Assembly: GCA_013177825.1 (NCBI GenBank)
Contig: JABLXX010000008.1
Location: 62,001 to 126,000, forward strand
From: Syntrophaceae bacterium
GTDB taxonomy: Bacteria; Desulfobacterota; Syntrophia; Syntrophales; PHBD01
Direction of reading: 5' to 3'
DNA length: 64,000 bases
Positions 18,687 to 28,306 of the stretch are shown in pieces. The first letter of the stretch is position 1. Each line of letters begins with the position of its first letter. Below the pieces are notes generated by a model. That model was not told the origin of the DNA. It was given only the letters and a program-made list of their open reading frames with translations, and ran no database searches. Made by a program: the position numbers and the translations under genes.

Positions 18687-18773
18687 ATCTGTTCCTGACT
18701 TGTCTTTCTCTCAACGAGCGGCATTGCAAATTGTTTGCGGGCATATGCTGCGAACGCCGCTTCCTGTGCGCGG

Positions 18774-19760
18774 TTACCGTTCCCCCCCAATCGCCCCCGG
18801 CCAGAGGTAGTAGAATCCCGTCGTCAGGTTCAGGATCTCCGGCAGCTCGACGTTGATCAAGGAAAGCTTTGACCCTCCGGCCGCGGCCGTCGCGATGTTG
18901 TAGAGATTGTCGTCGGGATACTCTTCGCGGCGATACACCACGACCCGGGCGTCATCCGGCAGGCCGGCCAGCTTTTTCGTTTCTTTCACGGCATCGCTCA
19001 GGTAGCCGATCCGGTCGATCATGCCCGCTTTCAGTGCCTCCTCGGCCAGGAAGATCCGGGCCGTGGACATATCCGCCAGCGCCTGCGGATCCAGTTTGCG
19101 GTGCTTCCTGACCAGCGAAACGAAGCGATCTCCGAGGCGGTCGACGGTCGCCTGAAGGAGTTTCTGCTCTTCCGCCGTACTCTCCCGGAAGGGTGAGCCC
19201 ATGTCCTTGTTCTTTCCGAACTTCTGCACATCCACGCCCAGGCCGATCTTTCCCATCAGTCCCATGGCTTTGGGCTGGATGAAAATGACGCCCACCGAAC
19301 CCGTCAAGGTGGTCGGATGCGCCATGATCAAGTCGGCCGGCAAGGACAGGTAGTATCCGCCTGAGGTTGCCATATCCATCATGGCGGAGACGACCTTCGC
19401 CGACGTCCTTTGCTTGTAGGCCGATATCTCGTGATACAGGATGTCACTGGCTGTGATGGTGCCTCCCGGCGTGTTGACCTTGAACAGGACCGCCTTGATG
19501 CGCTTGTCCTTCTCGGCCTTCCTCAACTGGGAGACAACCTCCTGGACCAGGCTCGGATTGCTGGTGATCAGGCCCTCTCTGGGACTGTCGGAAATCAGCC
19601 CCCTGACGGGGATCAGCAGGATCTTGTCCGCGCCGGCACCTTCGATGGTGAACTCCTTCAGGGGATCCTTCGCGTCCGGGAAAAGCTTGACCTGGGGGCC
19701 CACACAGGCAGTGAGCAGAACCAGGGCCAGCAGGGCCGCAATGAGATAAAATCGTTTCAT
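18774..19760 (-). CDS. S49-family signal peptide peptidase lipoprotein (SppA-like)
   Basis: A 328-residue serine protease of the SppA family. It has a lipoprotein signal ending LLTAC19 instead of a plain membrane anchor. The nucleophile is S133 in MDMATSGGYYLS and the general base is probably K185 in FGKNKDMGSPFR, the usual Ser/Lys dyad; NTPGG and TGSVGVI are also conserved. It would degrade cleaved signal peptides or other membrane peptides on the periplasmic side. AAGGAGG stands before the ATG. It is one catalytic domain long, so an oligomer is expected. The lipobox form is less common than a membrane-anchored one. Confidence 0.9.
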   Translation of the reverse strand: MKRFYLIAALLALVLLTACVGPQVKLFPDAKDPLKEFTIEGAGADKILLIPVRGLISDSPREGLITSNPSLVQEVVSQLRKAEKDKRIKAVLFKVNTPGGTITASDILYHEISAYKQRTSAKVVSAMMDMATSGGYYLSLPADLIMAHPTTLTGSVGVIFIQPKAMGLMGKIGLGVDVQKFGKNKDMGSPFRESTAEEQKLLQATVDRLGDRFVSLVRKHRKLDPQALADMSTARIFLAEEALKAGMIDRIGYLSDAVKETKKLAGLPDDARVVVYRREEYPDDNLYNIATAAAGGSKLSLINVELPEILNLTTGFYYLWPGAIGGER

Positions 19761-19903
19761 TTCATCCTCCTTTTCGAGTGATCTTGCGCAGGCAGCGGCC
19801 CCCCGTCGGGGCCCGTCGCCTGCCCATGCTTTTTTCTGGCCTGCTCTTCTGAAATGATCTAGGTTGTGCCCGTGTTTGCAGACCCTGTCACCGGAGTATA
19901 GGA

Positions 19904-20527
19904 TTGTTAAAGCATATTATCGAAGCTGCTGTCATCTTCATTGTTGTCATCGACCCGATCGGCACCGTTCCTCTTTTTCTGACCGCTACCCAGGGCAGAA
20001 CCGCCATCGAACAGCGACGCATCGCCGCCAAGGCCATTGTCATCTCGGCCGTTATCCTCATCTTCTTCATCGCCCTGGGACAAATCCTTTTCGACTATCT
20101 GGGCATCGGGCTTCATGCATTCCGCGTTGCCGGCGGCCTCGTGCTTCTCCTGGTCTCGCTGAGGATGATTCTGGCGGCGGAGGTGGAGGGTATCCACCTG
20201 GATGAAAAAGACAAAAGCAGGCCGCCGGCGGGCGATCCCGCAGTCTTTCCCATCGCCATGCCCTATATCGCCGGGCCGGGAACGATCATGGCCGTCGTCC
20301 TGCAGACCGACAACGATCTTTATGCGCCGCAGGAACAGGCCGTGATTGCGTGCGTACTTCTGGCGGCCCTTGCCCTTACCTGGCTGACGCTGCTGAGCGC
20401 CTCGTTCTTTCAGAAATGGCTGGGGAAAACGGGCATCGACGTCGTGACGCGCGTCATGGGGGTGATCCTGGCCGCCCTGGCCGTCCAGACCATCCTGATG
20501 GGCATCAGCGGGTATTTCAAGATATAG
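19904..20527 (+). CDS. MarC-family integral membrane protein
   Basis: A 207-residue membrane protein with six predicted helices. FIVVIDPIGTVPLFL near the N-terminus and PIAMPYIAGPGTIMAVV in the middle are MarC (UPF0056) signatures. The family was once linked to multiple antibiotic resistance, but its transport role is unproven. The start is TTG at 19904, with GGAG seven bases upstream; no ATG fits. It is divergent from the SppA-like gene, with about 140 bases between them for both promoters. Confidence 0.88.
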   Translation: MLKHIIEAAVIFIVVIDPIGTVPLFLTATQGRTAIEQRRIAAKAIVISAVILIFFIALGQILFDYLGIGLHAFRVAGGLVLLLVSLRMILAAEVEGIHLDEKDKSRPPAGDPAVFPIAMPYIAGPGTIMAVVLQTDNDLYAPQEQAVIACVLLAALALTWLTLLSASFFQKWLGKTGIDVVTRVMGVILAALAVQTILMGISGYFKI

Positions 20528-20964
20528 CTCTGCCGGGAGCCGTTCATTCTTCCTTTCTCTCCCCTGCCCCGGTCATGCGTTTGAGATTGATCTCGCAAAC
20601 AAAATGAGATCCTTTCGTCGAGATCCCGTTTAACCCTGGGGAATCAGGACCGCAGGGTGAATCCGGACCGGTTGCCGGTCCAATCCGTACCGCCCATCCA
20701 TCCTCCGGGATACATTCAGCTAACTCCAGACACAGCAGGCCGTATTCCTACTGAAAAGGCCGCGGTGGATGAATATCAGCCGGATCAGAGGGAATTGCCC
20801 GGACACCACCCCATGAAACGGAATCGGGGATGACCCCCTAAGCCGCCATTATCAAAAGGATCATGATAACGGTAAACATGAACCGCCCGCACAGGGAGTC
20901 TGGCAGATTCATTGCTTGCATCTTTATCGGGTAAATTCCCCACATCTGAAAAAGGAGCCGTTTC
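20528..20964. other. Intergenic region, no gene recognised
   Basis: About 440 bases between marC-like and acyl-CoA dehydrogenase genes. No frame with a ribosome site or family motif was seen. GGACCGGTTGCCGGTCC at about 20672-20688 is a short inverted repeat. The right end holds AAAGGAG for the next gene. Confidence 0.4.
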
Positions 20965-22113
20965 ATGGATTACAACGTTTTTCATCCGGAGCATCAGCAA
21001 TTCAGGGAGCAGATTCGGCGTTTTCTGGCAGACAGGGTGACGCCGTATGCGGAGGAATGGGCAAGGGAGCGCCGGATTCCACGGGAGGTCTGGCAGGAAA
21101 TGGGACGTCTGGGTTTCCTTGGATTCTGCTATGACCCGGCGTACGGAGGCTCCGGAGCGGATGAGCTGTACCGCGTCGTGCTGAACGAGGAGATGGCCCG
21201 CAGCGGCGCCGGCGGCTTCTGTCTCGCCGTGACCGGCCATAACGACATGTCCACGACGTACATCAATCTCCTGGGCTCCCACGAGCAGAAACAAAAGTGG
21301 CTGGCCCCCTGCATCGCCGGTGAAAAGGTCTGCGCCATCGCCGTCACCGAGCCCGGCGCCGGCTCCGACGTGTCAGGGCTGACGACGCGGGCGGAGCGCG
21401 TCGGCGACCGCTACCTGATCAACGGCCAGAAGACGTTCATCACCAACGGGCATTACGGAGACGTTCTCGTCACGGCGGTCAAAACGGACATGAAGGCCAA
21501 TCCGCCCCACAAGGGAATTTCGCTGTTCGTCGTCGAGAAGGGAACGCCCGGAATCACGTCGCGCAAGCTTGAAAAGATCGGGGCGCATGCCTCCGACACG
21601 GCGGAGATCTTCTTCGATCAGGTGGAAGTGCCCGCGGAAAATCTCCTCGGCGCCGAGGGACACGGATTCTACGCGATCATGGCTAATTTCCAGATGGAGC
21701 GGCTGGCTATCGGGGTGCTGTGCGTGGCGACAGCCCAGCACATACTGGACAAGGTCCTGGATCACGTCCGTCAGAGGGTGGCATTCGGGAAGCCCATCGC
21801 AAAATTCCAGGTGGTCCGGCACAAACTGGCGGACATGGCAACGGCGATCGAGCTGAACCGCGCCCTGGCGTACCAGTGCGCCCTTCAGTATTCAAAGGGG
21901 GCCGACGTAACAAAGGAAATCTCCATGCTGAAGGCCTCCGCAGCGGAAATGGTCAACCGGATCGCCTACGATGCCACCCAGTTGTACGGCGGATACGGTT
22001 TCATGGCCGAATACGAAGTGGCGCGCCTGTACACGGATCTGCGGCCGGTCAGCATCGCCGGAGGAACCACGGAGATCATGAAGGACATCATCGGCCGCCT
22101 GATGGGCCTGTAA
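20965..22113 (+). CDS. Acyl-CoA dehydrogenase
   Basis: A 382-residue FAD-dependent dehydrogenase that makes the first double bond in acyl-CoA breakdown. Family motifs are AVTEPGAGSDVSG and GQKTFITNG for FAD and substrate, and LYGGYGFMAEYEVAR near the end. The base position used by MCAD/SCAD (the Glu of EGT) is Gly here (AGGTTEIM). A Glu in FQMERLAIG (E245) sits where LCAD and isovaleryl-CoA dehydrogenase carry theirs, so this enzyme is probably of that type. AAGGAG precedes the ATG well. It is a single-gene unit with a hairpin right after the stop. An electron-transfer flavoprotein is not in the window. Confidence 0.93.
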   Translation: MDYNVFHPEHQQFREQIRRFLADRVTPYAEEWARERRIPREVWQEMGRLGFLGFCYDPAYGGSGADELYRVVLNEEMARSGAGGFCLAVTGHNDMSTTYINLLGSHEQKQKWLAPCIAGEKVCAIAVTEPGAGSDVSGLTTRAERVGDRYLINGQKTFITNGHYGDVLVTAVKTDMKANPPHKGISLFVVEKGTPGITSRKLEKIGAHASDTAEIFFDQVEVPAENLLGAEGHGFYAIMANFQMERLAIGVLCVATAQHILDKVLDHVRQRVAFGKPIAKFQVVRHKLADMATAIELNRALAYQCALQYSKGADVTKEISMLKASAAEMVNRIAYDATQLYGGYGFMAEYEVARLYTDLRPVSIAGGTTEIMKDIIGRLMGL

Positions 22114-22119
22114 CGGGAT

Positions 22120-22161
22120 GGGAAAAAGGGGAGTCCACCTGCCTCCCCCCTCGGTTTTCCC
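22120..22161 (+). terminator. Hairpin after acyl-CoA dehydrogenase gene
   Basis: GGGAAAAAGGGGAG pairs with the CTCCCCCC/TTTTCCC segment across a short loop, seven bases after the stop. There is no clear T-run afterwards, so termination strength is uncertain. Confidence 0.55.
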
Positions 22162-22339
22162 TTCCATCATCCGGCTGCCTCTGCCCGCCGCCGCTTGCCT
22201 CCCCTTCCCCATGCACCGGCCATGGCCGGCTCGGGCCCAAGCCCCACAGCGCCCCGCCAATACGATCAAAATTCATGCTCTTTTCGAACTCCTTATGGTA
22301 AAAGGTTCCTGACCAATACAACCGAGGAGGGAGGCAGCC

Positions 22340-22579
22340 ATGGACGTTCGGGATATGAAAGGCAATCCGGGAATGTGGGAAAAATTGTCGTGGGCGGATC
22401 TGAGCAGCAAAGAAAAAGAACTCTGGACTCTCCTCGGCTGGGAGGCGGACAAATGGGACAGAAATGAAGCGCCGCCAAGCACGGATAAATTTTGGAAAGA
22501 CTTGAATTATCAGGAACGAACGGCCGCAGAGGGCCTCGGCTTCACGGAGAAGATATGGAATGGTTTTGAAGACGAATAA
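22340..22579 (+). CDS. Trp-repeat microprotein, unknown function
   Basis: A 79-residue acidic protein with no signal peptide. GGAGGGAGGC lies just before the ATG. It is built of repeats of about 21-24 residues with the pattern W-x-x-L-x(4)-E-x(3)-x-LG-[WF]-x(4)-W: WADLSSKEKELWTLLGW and then FWKDLNYQERTAAEGLGF. Similar W..L...E..AA..LGY...W units are known to me from larger eukaryotic and some bacterial proteins; no function is established. Each unit would form a short helical hairpin with a Trp core. The 3' end overlaps the open frame of the next small ORF, whose likely GTG start is 14 bases past this stop, so the two are probably co-transcribed. Confidence 0.7.
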   Translation: MDVRDMKGNPGMWEKLSWADLSSKEKELWTLLGWEADKWDRNEAPPSTDKFWKDLNYQERTAAEGLGFTEKIWNGFEDE

Positions 22580-22592
22580 CGAGGAGAGAACC

Positions 22593-22748
22593 GTGTTACG
22601 CCGAAACGAAATCATCACCGTAATCCTGGCCGTGGTCACGCCGAGCCTGTTTTTCACCGATCCGGCCTTCGCTGAACTTTCATGCAGCGATGTCAACCGC
22701 GACAATCCGGCTTATCATGAAAAGATTGTGAATATCTCAGTGAAATAG
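22593..22748 (+). CDS. Tiny exported protein, possibly truncated by an in-frame TAG
   Basis: A 51-codon frame starting at GTG 22593 after GAGGAGAG. It has a clear signal peptide (ITVILAVVTPSLFFTDPAFA) followed by only ~20 mature residues with one Cys. After the TAG at 22746 the same frame continues for 23 more codons (starting MYYAEHVNDADRYDAC) to a TGA at 22818. This could be a gene broken by a nonsense change, a very small peptide, or a readthrough product. The family is not recognised. A terminator follows at 22839. Confidence 0.5.
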   Translation: MLRRNEIITVILAVVTPSLFFTDPAFAELSCSDVNRDNPAYHEKIVNISVK

Positions 22749-22838
22749 ATGTATTATGCGGAACACGTGAATGATGCTGACAGATATGACGCCTGCCTAA
22801 CCCTGCCATTGTGGTGACTAACATGGGCCGATGAATAA

Positions 22839-22869
22839 AAACCCCGCTTCCCGGACAGGTGCGGGGTTT
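22839..22869. terminator. GC-rich hairpin terminator
   Basis: AAACCCCGC pairs perfectly with GCGGGGTTT around a 13-nt loop, and the + strand continues CATTTAT. It closes the microprotein pair and separates it from the histidine kinase gene. Confidence 0.7.
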
Positions 22870-22983
22870 CATTTATGTCGAAAAAGCATACGCAGCAATG
22901 GAGCATGCTGCACTTCATAGATTGATGCGGACATACCATTTCACTGGCGGCAAAATTCCGCATGGATGGGGGGATGGCCGGAA

Positions 22984-25887
22984 ATGAAACACAGATTTAT
23001 TCTGGCGGCGATCATTATCACTGTTGGACTCAGCATCTATTTCTTCGCTTCATTTTATAACGATGCCAAACAGGAAGCGATTAAGAACGTCAATAACGAA
23101 CAATTCATTCAAGCCAGGCATGCCGCACATGCAATAGAAGACTTTTTTGACAATTGGACACGCATCTTTGTTTCAATGTCAAAAGCAAGGTCCATTGTAG
23201 ATTTCGATGAGACGGGCAAGAAATACTTTGAATTCCTATATGAAGCTAGTTCTCATAAAATTCGAGCGATTACTCGTGTGGATGCGGAAGGAAAGATTGT
23301 CTATACCTATCCGTTCAATGCTGCCGTCATCGGAAGAAATATTTCCCGGCAGAAGCATATCCGCGAGATTATGACCACCCACAAGCCTGTTATCAGCGAT
23401 GTATTCTTCGCCGTGCAGGGGTATGACACCGTTGCTCTCCATGTGCCCATTCTGCACAACAACACGTACAAGGGTTCGATCGGCATAACCATCAATTTCC
23501 AGGCACTGGCAAAACGCTACCTGGAGGACATAAAAATCGGGAATTCCGGTTATGCCTGGATGATCAGCAGGGACGGGACGGAGCTCTACTGTCCCGTCCC
23601 CGGGCACACGGGGCATTCCGTATTTGAGAACTGCAAGGATTTTCCCTCCATCCTGATCATGGCGGAGGACATGCTCAAAGGCCTTCAGGGGTCGACCACC
23701 TACACGTTTGATAAAATCCGCGGGAGTCAGGTGGAAAACGTAACGAAGCATGCCGTCTACATGCCCATCAAACTCGGGAATACATTCTGGTCCATTGTCG
23801 TCGCCTCGTCGGAAGACGAAATCATCGCCTCCCTGGAGGATTTCCGGAACAAGCTTTTCGTGGTCATCGGCCTGCTGCTGCTCGGCGGCATTCTGTTTTC
23901 CTATTACGGATTGAGGGCCTGGTTCTTCTTAGAGGAAGAAAAGAAGCGGCATCGTGCCGAAGAGGCATTGCGGGAGAGCGAAGACAAGTACCGCAGCCTG
24001 GCGGAAACGGCGAGCGATTTGATACTCACCATCGATTTCAATGGAATCATCACCTATGCCAATCGGGCAACGATACAACTGGCCGGGGGAAGGAACATTG
24101 TCGGGATGCGGGTGACGGACCTGATCCCCCCGGATACCCTGGCACCGCAAATGGAAATGCTGCGGGAACGAAGCCAGGGATATGAAGGAGTCCGGTCCTA
24201 TGAATGGACACTCCCCTTACCCGACCAGGCCCCCACCTCCATGTCGCTGGAGATCAAATCAGCCCTGTTGATCGATCAGGGAAAACCGTCGGGAGTCCTG
24301 ATCACGGCAAGGGACATTACGGCCCGCAAGCGAGCGGAGGAAGCGCTCCGGCAGAGCGAGAGAAACTTCCGGAATCTGACGGAGGCATCCACGGTCGGGA
24401 TTTCAATTACCGACGGAGAACGCTTCCTGTATTGCAATCCCGAGGTTCTGAGAATGTCGGGATACAGCGAAGAGGAATACTACTCCAAGCCGATCTGGGA
24501 TTTTGTCACCCCGGAGTCGCGGGATCTCATCATGCATCGGGGCAAGGATCGACTGGCAGGCAAAACGGTCCCCGCCAGTTATGAAATCCAGGTTCTGACC
24601 AAAGACGGCGGCATCAGGTGGGCGGAAGTCGGAGCGGCAACCATCGAATACAACGGCAAACCGGCTATTGTCTTTACCCAATACGACATCACGGACCGGA
24701 AAAACGCCGAGGCGGAACGAGAAGCCCTCCAGATGCGGCTGAACAGCGCCCGGAAGATGGAGGCACTCGGGCAGCTGGCCGGTGGAGTAGCCCATGACCT
24801 GAACAACATTCTGGGAATCATGAGCGGGTATTCGGAATTGCTGCTGCTGGAAATTCCGGAGGGGCAGCGGGCAAGGGAACATGTTGAGAAAATATTAAAG
24901 TCCACGGAGAAGGGGGCCAACATAATCCAGGACCTTCTCACCCTGGCCAGGCGCGGGGTGACCACCTCGGATGTGATCAATCTCAACAACATCGTCTCCG
25001 ATTTTCTCAAGACCCCGGTGTTCGAGAATGTGAAATTCTATCATCCCCGAGTGACCTTCAAGACAGAGTGCCAGGATCATCTGCTTAATATAAAAGGTTC
25101 CTCCGTCCATCTGGAAAAGACTTTGATGAACCTTGTCTCCAATGCCGCGGAATCCATTTCCGGGGAAGGAGAAGTCCTCATCAGAACGGAGAACCGTTAC
25201 GTCGACAAGGCAATCAAGGGCTATGATGAGGTTCGGGAGGGCGATTATGTCGTCCTGAGCGTATCCGATACGGGGCTGGGCATCCTTCCGGAGGATCGGG
25301 ATAAAATATTCGAACCCTTTTATACAAGGAAGAAGATGGGCAGAAGTGGGACCGGGTTGGGACTGGCGATCGTCTGGGGAACGGTAAAAGACCACAACGG
25401 GTATATTGATGTACGGAGCAAAATTGGAGAAGGAACCACGTTTACCCTTTACTTCCCGGTAACGCGGGAGGAGATGACCTCAACCCGGCAGTCAATTCCC
25501 ATGGAACGGTATATGGGGAACGGAGAATCGGTTCTGGTCGTCGATGACATTGCGGAACAGAGAGATATCGCCGCCGGGTTGCTTGCAAAGCTGGGGTATG
25601 AGGTATACACGGTGTCCAGCGGTGAAGCGGCGCTGACATACCTCGAGGGCAACAAGGCCGACATCCTGGTTCTGGACATGATCATGGATCCGGGCATAGA
25701 CGGCCTGGAGACCTACCAGAGGATTATCAGGATCAACCCGAAACAGAAGGCGATCATCGTCAGCGGATTTTCCGAGACGGATCGCGTCAGGGCGGCCCAG
25801 CAGCTGGGAGCGGGCGCTTACGTCAGGAAGCCCTATGTACTGGAACAGATCGGCCTCGCCATCCGGGACGAACTGGCCCGTTCATGA
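22984..25887 (+). CDS. Membrane hybrid sensor histidine kinase (Cache-PAS-PAS-HisKA-HATPase-REC)
   Basis: A 967-residue kinase. A transmembrane helix (~4-23) and a second one (~290-310) enclose a double-Cache extracellular sensor. Two PAS domains follow (~335-450 and ~455-575), then HisKA with H604 in GGVAHDLNN, an HATPase with SNAAESI (N box), DTGLGI and GTGLGLAIVWG, and a C-terminal receiver with phospho-acceptor D898 in VLDMIMD. GVAHDLNN is typical of kinases whose receiver is fused at the end. The start at 22984 begins the membrane helix; an ATG at 22966 is also possible. No response regulator lies next to it, so the output is unknown. Small-molecule sensing by Cache is inferred. Confidence 0.93.
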   Translation: MKHRFILAAIIITVGLSIYFFASFYNDAKQEAIKNVNNEQFIQARHAAHAIEDFFDNWTRIFVSMSKARSIVDFDETGKKYFEFLYEASSHKIRAITRVDAEGKIVYTYPFNAAVIGRNISRQKHIREIMTTHKPVISDVFFAVQGYDTVALHVPILHNNTYKGSIGITINFQALAKRYLEDIKIGNSGYAWMISRDGTELYCPVPGHTGHSVFENCKDFPSILIMAEDMLKGLQGSTTYTFDKIRGSQVENVTKHAVYMPIKLGNTFWSIVVASSEDEIIASLEDFRNKLFVVIGLLLLGGILFSYYGLRAWFFLEEEKKRHRAEEALRESEDKYRSLAETASDLILTIDFNGIITYANRATIQLAGGRNIVGMRVTDLIPPDTLAPQMEMLRERSQGYEGVRSYEWTLPLPDQAPTSMSLEIKSALLIDQGKPSGVLITARDITARKRAEEALRQSERNFRNLTEASTVGISITDGERFLYCNPEVLRMSGYSEEEYYSKPIWDFVTPESRDLIMHRGKDRLAGKTVPASYEIQVLTKDGGIRWAEVGAATIEYNGKPAIVFTQYDITDRKNAEAEREALQMRLNSARKMEALGQLAGGVAHDLNNILGIMSGYSELLLLEIPEGQRAREHVEKILKSTEKGANIIQDLLTLARRGVTTSDVINLNNIVSDFLKTPVFENVKFYHPRVTFKTECQDHLLNIKGSSVHLEKTLMNLVSNAAESISGEGEVLIRTENRYVDKAIKGYDEVREGDYVVLSVSDTGLGILPEDRDKIFEPFYTRKKMGRSGTGLGLAIVWGTVKDHNGYIDVRSKIGEGTTFTLYFPVTREEMTSTRQSIPMERYMGNGESVLVVDDIAEQRDIAAGLLAKLGYEVYTVSSGEAALTYLEGNKADILVLDMIMDPGIDGLETYQRIIRINPKQKAIIVSGFSETDRVRAAQQLGAGAYVRKPYVLEQIGLAIRDELARS

Positions 25888-26157
25888 GGTTTTCCGACCC
25901 CTTTTCCCATTTCACTCCGTTCCGGACAACTCAGATCCCACGGAGTTTGACGCTGATTTCTCCGGAAATTGCGGCCACGGTCATGAGAAAAGCGCCGCTG
26001 AGCGGATCTTCCATCGCGCAGATAATCGGAGAGGGGCAGCGGGAGGGAATACAGGATGAATGAGCAGGCCGGGGAGCCCGAGATGCACCGTCGGTATTCA
26101 GACTTCTATGCCTGCGAGTTCTTCATCGCGCGCTGCACCTGACGGCTTCGACCTGTC

Positions 26158-26784
26158 TCATATCTTTTCGATGGTGAGCTTTGTAACTCCTTTTTGGACG
26201 AAGCCGAGTTGCTTGGCCATCGCATAGGAAACGTCAACATCCCGACCCTTGATGTACGGTCCACGATCGTTCACAATTCCTTCGGCAACCCTTCCGTTAT
26301 CAGGATTGGAGAGCCGCACTTTCGTTCCTATCGGCAATGTTTTATGGGCCAGGGTGTTTTTATGCATATCGAAACGTTGTCCACTGGCCGTTTTCTTATT
26401 GTGATGCTCCGCCCCATACCAACTGGCAGTCACTTCCCCGCTCACTTTGGGTTGAACGGTTTGTACAGTTTGGGCGGCTTGGGATGAAGAAGAATTTATG
26501 ATTAATTTCTGGCCGATCCTGATCATATTTGGATTCGACAAGCCGTTATCCCTGGCTATCTGATAAGGATTCATCTTGTATGTTTTTCCGATATTCCAAA
26601 GATTGTCCCCCTTCTTGACAATGTATTCAACCGGCTTGTTGCCGACCGGAGCCGTTGTTGCCGACTCCTGTCCCATGGCGGTCTTCAATTCAGCTGAAAA
26701 TGATTTTGACTCTTTCCGGCCGGAAGTTTGGGTCTTGGTTCCATTGAGATCCTGTACACGATTACCGGTGGGTTTTATTTCCAT
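26158..26784 (-). CDS. LysM-RlpA-like double-psi beta-barrel protein without signal peptide
   Basis: A 208-residue protein with one LysM domain (~52-97; YIVKKGDNLWNIGKTYKMNP) and a C-terminal RlpA-type double-psi beta-barrel (~115-207; ASWYGAEHHNKKTASGQRFD and VNDRGPYIKGRDVDVS). RlpA proteins are lytic transglycosylases or septal-ring binders acting on denuded glycan. The Asp of GRDVDVS and the His of MHKNTLAHKTLP are the expected active-site positions. The N-terminus (MEIKPTGNRVQDLNGTKTQ) is polar and has no Sec signal or lipobox, which is unusual; it may leave by another route, for example flagellar-type export. GGGAGGG precedes the ATG at a long distance (12). Monocistronic by position. 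Confidence 0.85.
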   Translation of the reverse strand: MEIKPTGNRVQDLNGTKTQTSGRKESKSFSAELKTAMGQESATTAPVGNKPVEYIVKKGDNLWNIGKTYKMNPYQIARDNGLSNPNMIRIGQKLIINSSSSQAAQTVQTVQPKVSGEVTASWYGAEHHNKKTASGQRFDMHKNTLAHKTLPIGTKVRLSNPDNGRVAEGIVNDRGPYIKGRDVDVSYAMAKQLGFVQKGVTKLTIEKI

Positions 26785-27244
26785 AACTTCGTGGCCCTCC
26801 CTCTCTAAACCTGAATTTGTGTCAAAACAATGACTCCCGTCAATCCCATGCTAATGCCTGTTCTTATATTCTTTAGCGAAATAGATTAGTTGCGTTGTTC
26901 GTCAAAAAAGGGACGTCCTTTGCTGCTCCATTATATTGCAATGGTGATGCCATCCCCCAGCTTCCCGCAGAAACACGGTCTGCTTCCGAATCCAGACATG
27001 ATCGGTATGGAAATCAATAGGTTGGGATTGAACGAAGGATCGTTGATGCTTGGTCGGGATGAGTACGAGGAAGGAGCACCGTGTTTCCTGAAGGATCCGC
27101 GGCGGAAAAGGGAATCCGGTTTGGGCAGAATATGCTATATCGCTGCCCGCAGGAACCTGCATTCATTGATTATGGATCGGCAGATTCAATGCTTTTACAG
27201 TCAGCATAGATACAATTCGTGTATTTTCAGCATCCGGTGACGTC
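26785..27244. other. Intergenic region, no gene recognised
   Basis: About 460 bases between divergently transcribed LysM-RlpA and rsgA genes. Frames are open on both strands here, but none has a family motif or a convincing ribosome site. It should hold both promoters; I could not place them. Confidence 0.4.
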
Positions 27245-28306
27245 ATGAACATGAAATTGAGCGACCTGGGTTTTGACGAGTGGTTTGAGCCGCATATGGG
27301 CGAAATCCATGAGGAAGGTACGGGCATTGCGCGCATATCGGCAGTGGATCGCGGTGGATACCTGATCAGAAATGAATCGGGAGAAGTCCCGGCTGAACTC
27401 AGGGGGAAGCTTTCCTGGCAAATCGAACGTTCCGTCGACCTGCCATGTGTCGGAGATTGGGTAACGGTGCAATACTACGACCATGGTACTGCGGCAATCA
27501 TCCACAGGATCTTTCCACGGAAGACGTTCCTGCGCCGTAAAACCGCAGGCGACCAGGTCGACTTTCAGATGATTGCGGCCAACATCGATACGGCTTTCAT
27601 TGTTCAATCATGCCATTTTGACTTCAATCCCCGACGTCTGGACCGATATCTGGTCATGGCGGCGGACGGGCATGTCGAACCGATCGTTGTTCTCACAAAG
27701 ACGGACCTGATCGCCCGGAATGAATTGGAAGAGAAAATCGCGATCGTCCGCTCCGTCTCCCAGGCGCAAGTGCTCGCCCTCAGTAACATCAGCGGCGACG
27801 GGATGGAGCCGTTTCAGCAGACACTCTGCTCCGGAAGAACCTATTGCCTGCTTGGGTCATCCGGTGTCGGGAAAACGACCCTGATCAATCGCCTCCTTGG
27901 CCGGGAAGCTCTTCATACGAAGGCCGTCAGCGGTACGGGAGAAGGCACCCACACGACCTCCCGCCGCCAGCTTGTCGTTCTTCCCGAAGGTGCGATGTTG
28001 ATTGACACGCCGGGCATGCGGGAGCTTGGCCTTCTCGGGGCCGCCGAGGGAGTCGGCATCGGGTTTGAAGACCTTGTCCGTCTTGCCGCGAATTGCCGCT
28101 ATACCGACTGCAGCCATGCAAACGAGCCCGGATGTGCCGTCAGGGCGGCGGTCGAAAACGGCGAATTGAGCCATGATCGCTATTCCAATTATATCAAGCT
28201 GAAGAAAGAGACGGAGTACCACGACATGTCCTATCTGGATAAACGGAAGAAGGACAGGGCCTTCGGACGTTTCATCAAATCGGTCAAGAAACAGATGAAG
28301 GATTAA
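27245..28306 (+). CDS. rsgA: Small-ribosomal-subunit GTPase RsgA
   Basis: A 353-residue circularly permuted GTPase that checks 30S subunit maturation. An OB-like N-terminal part is followed by G4 (TKTD 151-154), then G1 (GSSGVGKTT ~204-212) and G3 (DTPG 254-257): the G4-before-G1 order is diagnostic. A zinc knuckle at the end uses C284, C289, H291 and C297 (CRYTDCSHANEPGC), as in RsgA/YjeQ. The length is normal. The first codons are ATG AAC ATG with a weak ribosome site, so the start could be two codons later. It is a stand-alone gene. Confidence 0.96.
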   Translation: MNMKLSDLGFDEWFEPHMGEIHEEGTGIARISAVDRGGYLIRNESGEVPAELRGKLSWQIERSVDLPCVGDWVTVQYYDHGTAAIIHRIFPRKTFLRRKTAGDQVDFQMIAANIDTAFIVQSCHFDFNPRRLDRYLVMAADGHVEPIVVLTKTDLIARNELEEKIAIVRSVSQAQVLALSNISGDGMEPFQQTLCSGRTYCLLGSSGVGKTTLINRLLGREALHTKAVSGTGEGTHTTSRRQLVVLPEGAMLIDTPGMRELGLLGAAEGVGIGFEDLVRLAANCRYTDCSHANEPGCAVRAAVENGELSHDRYSNYIKLKKETEYHDMSYLDKRKKDRAFGRFIKSVKKQMKD

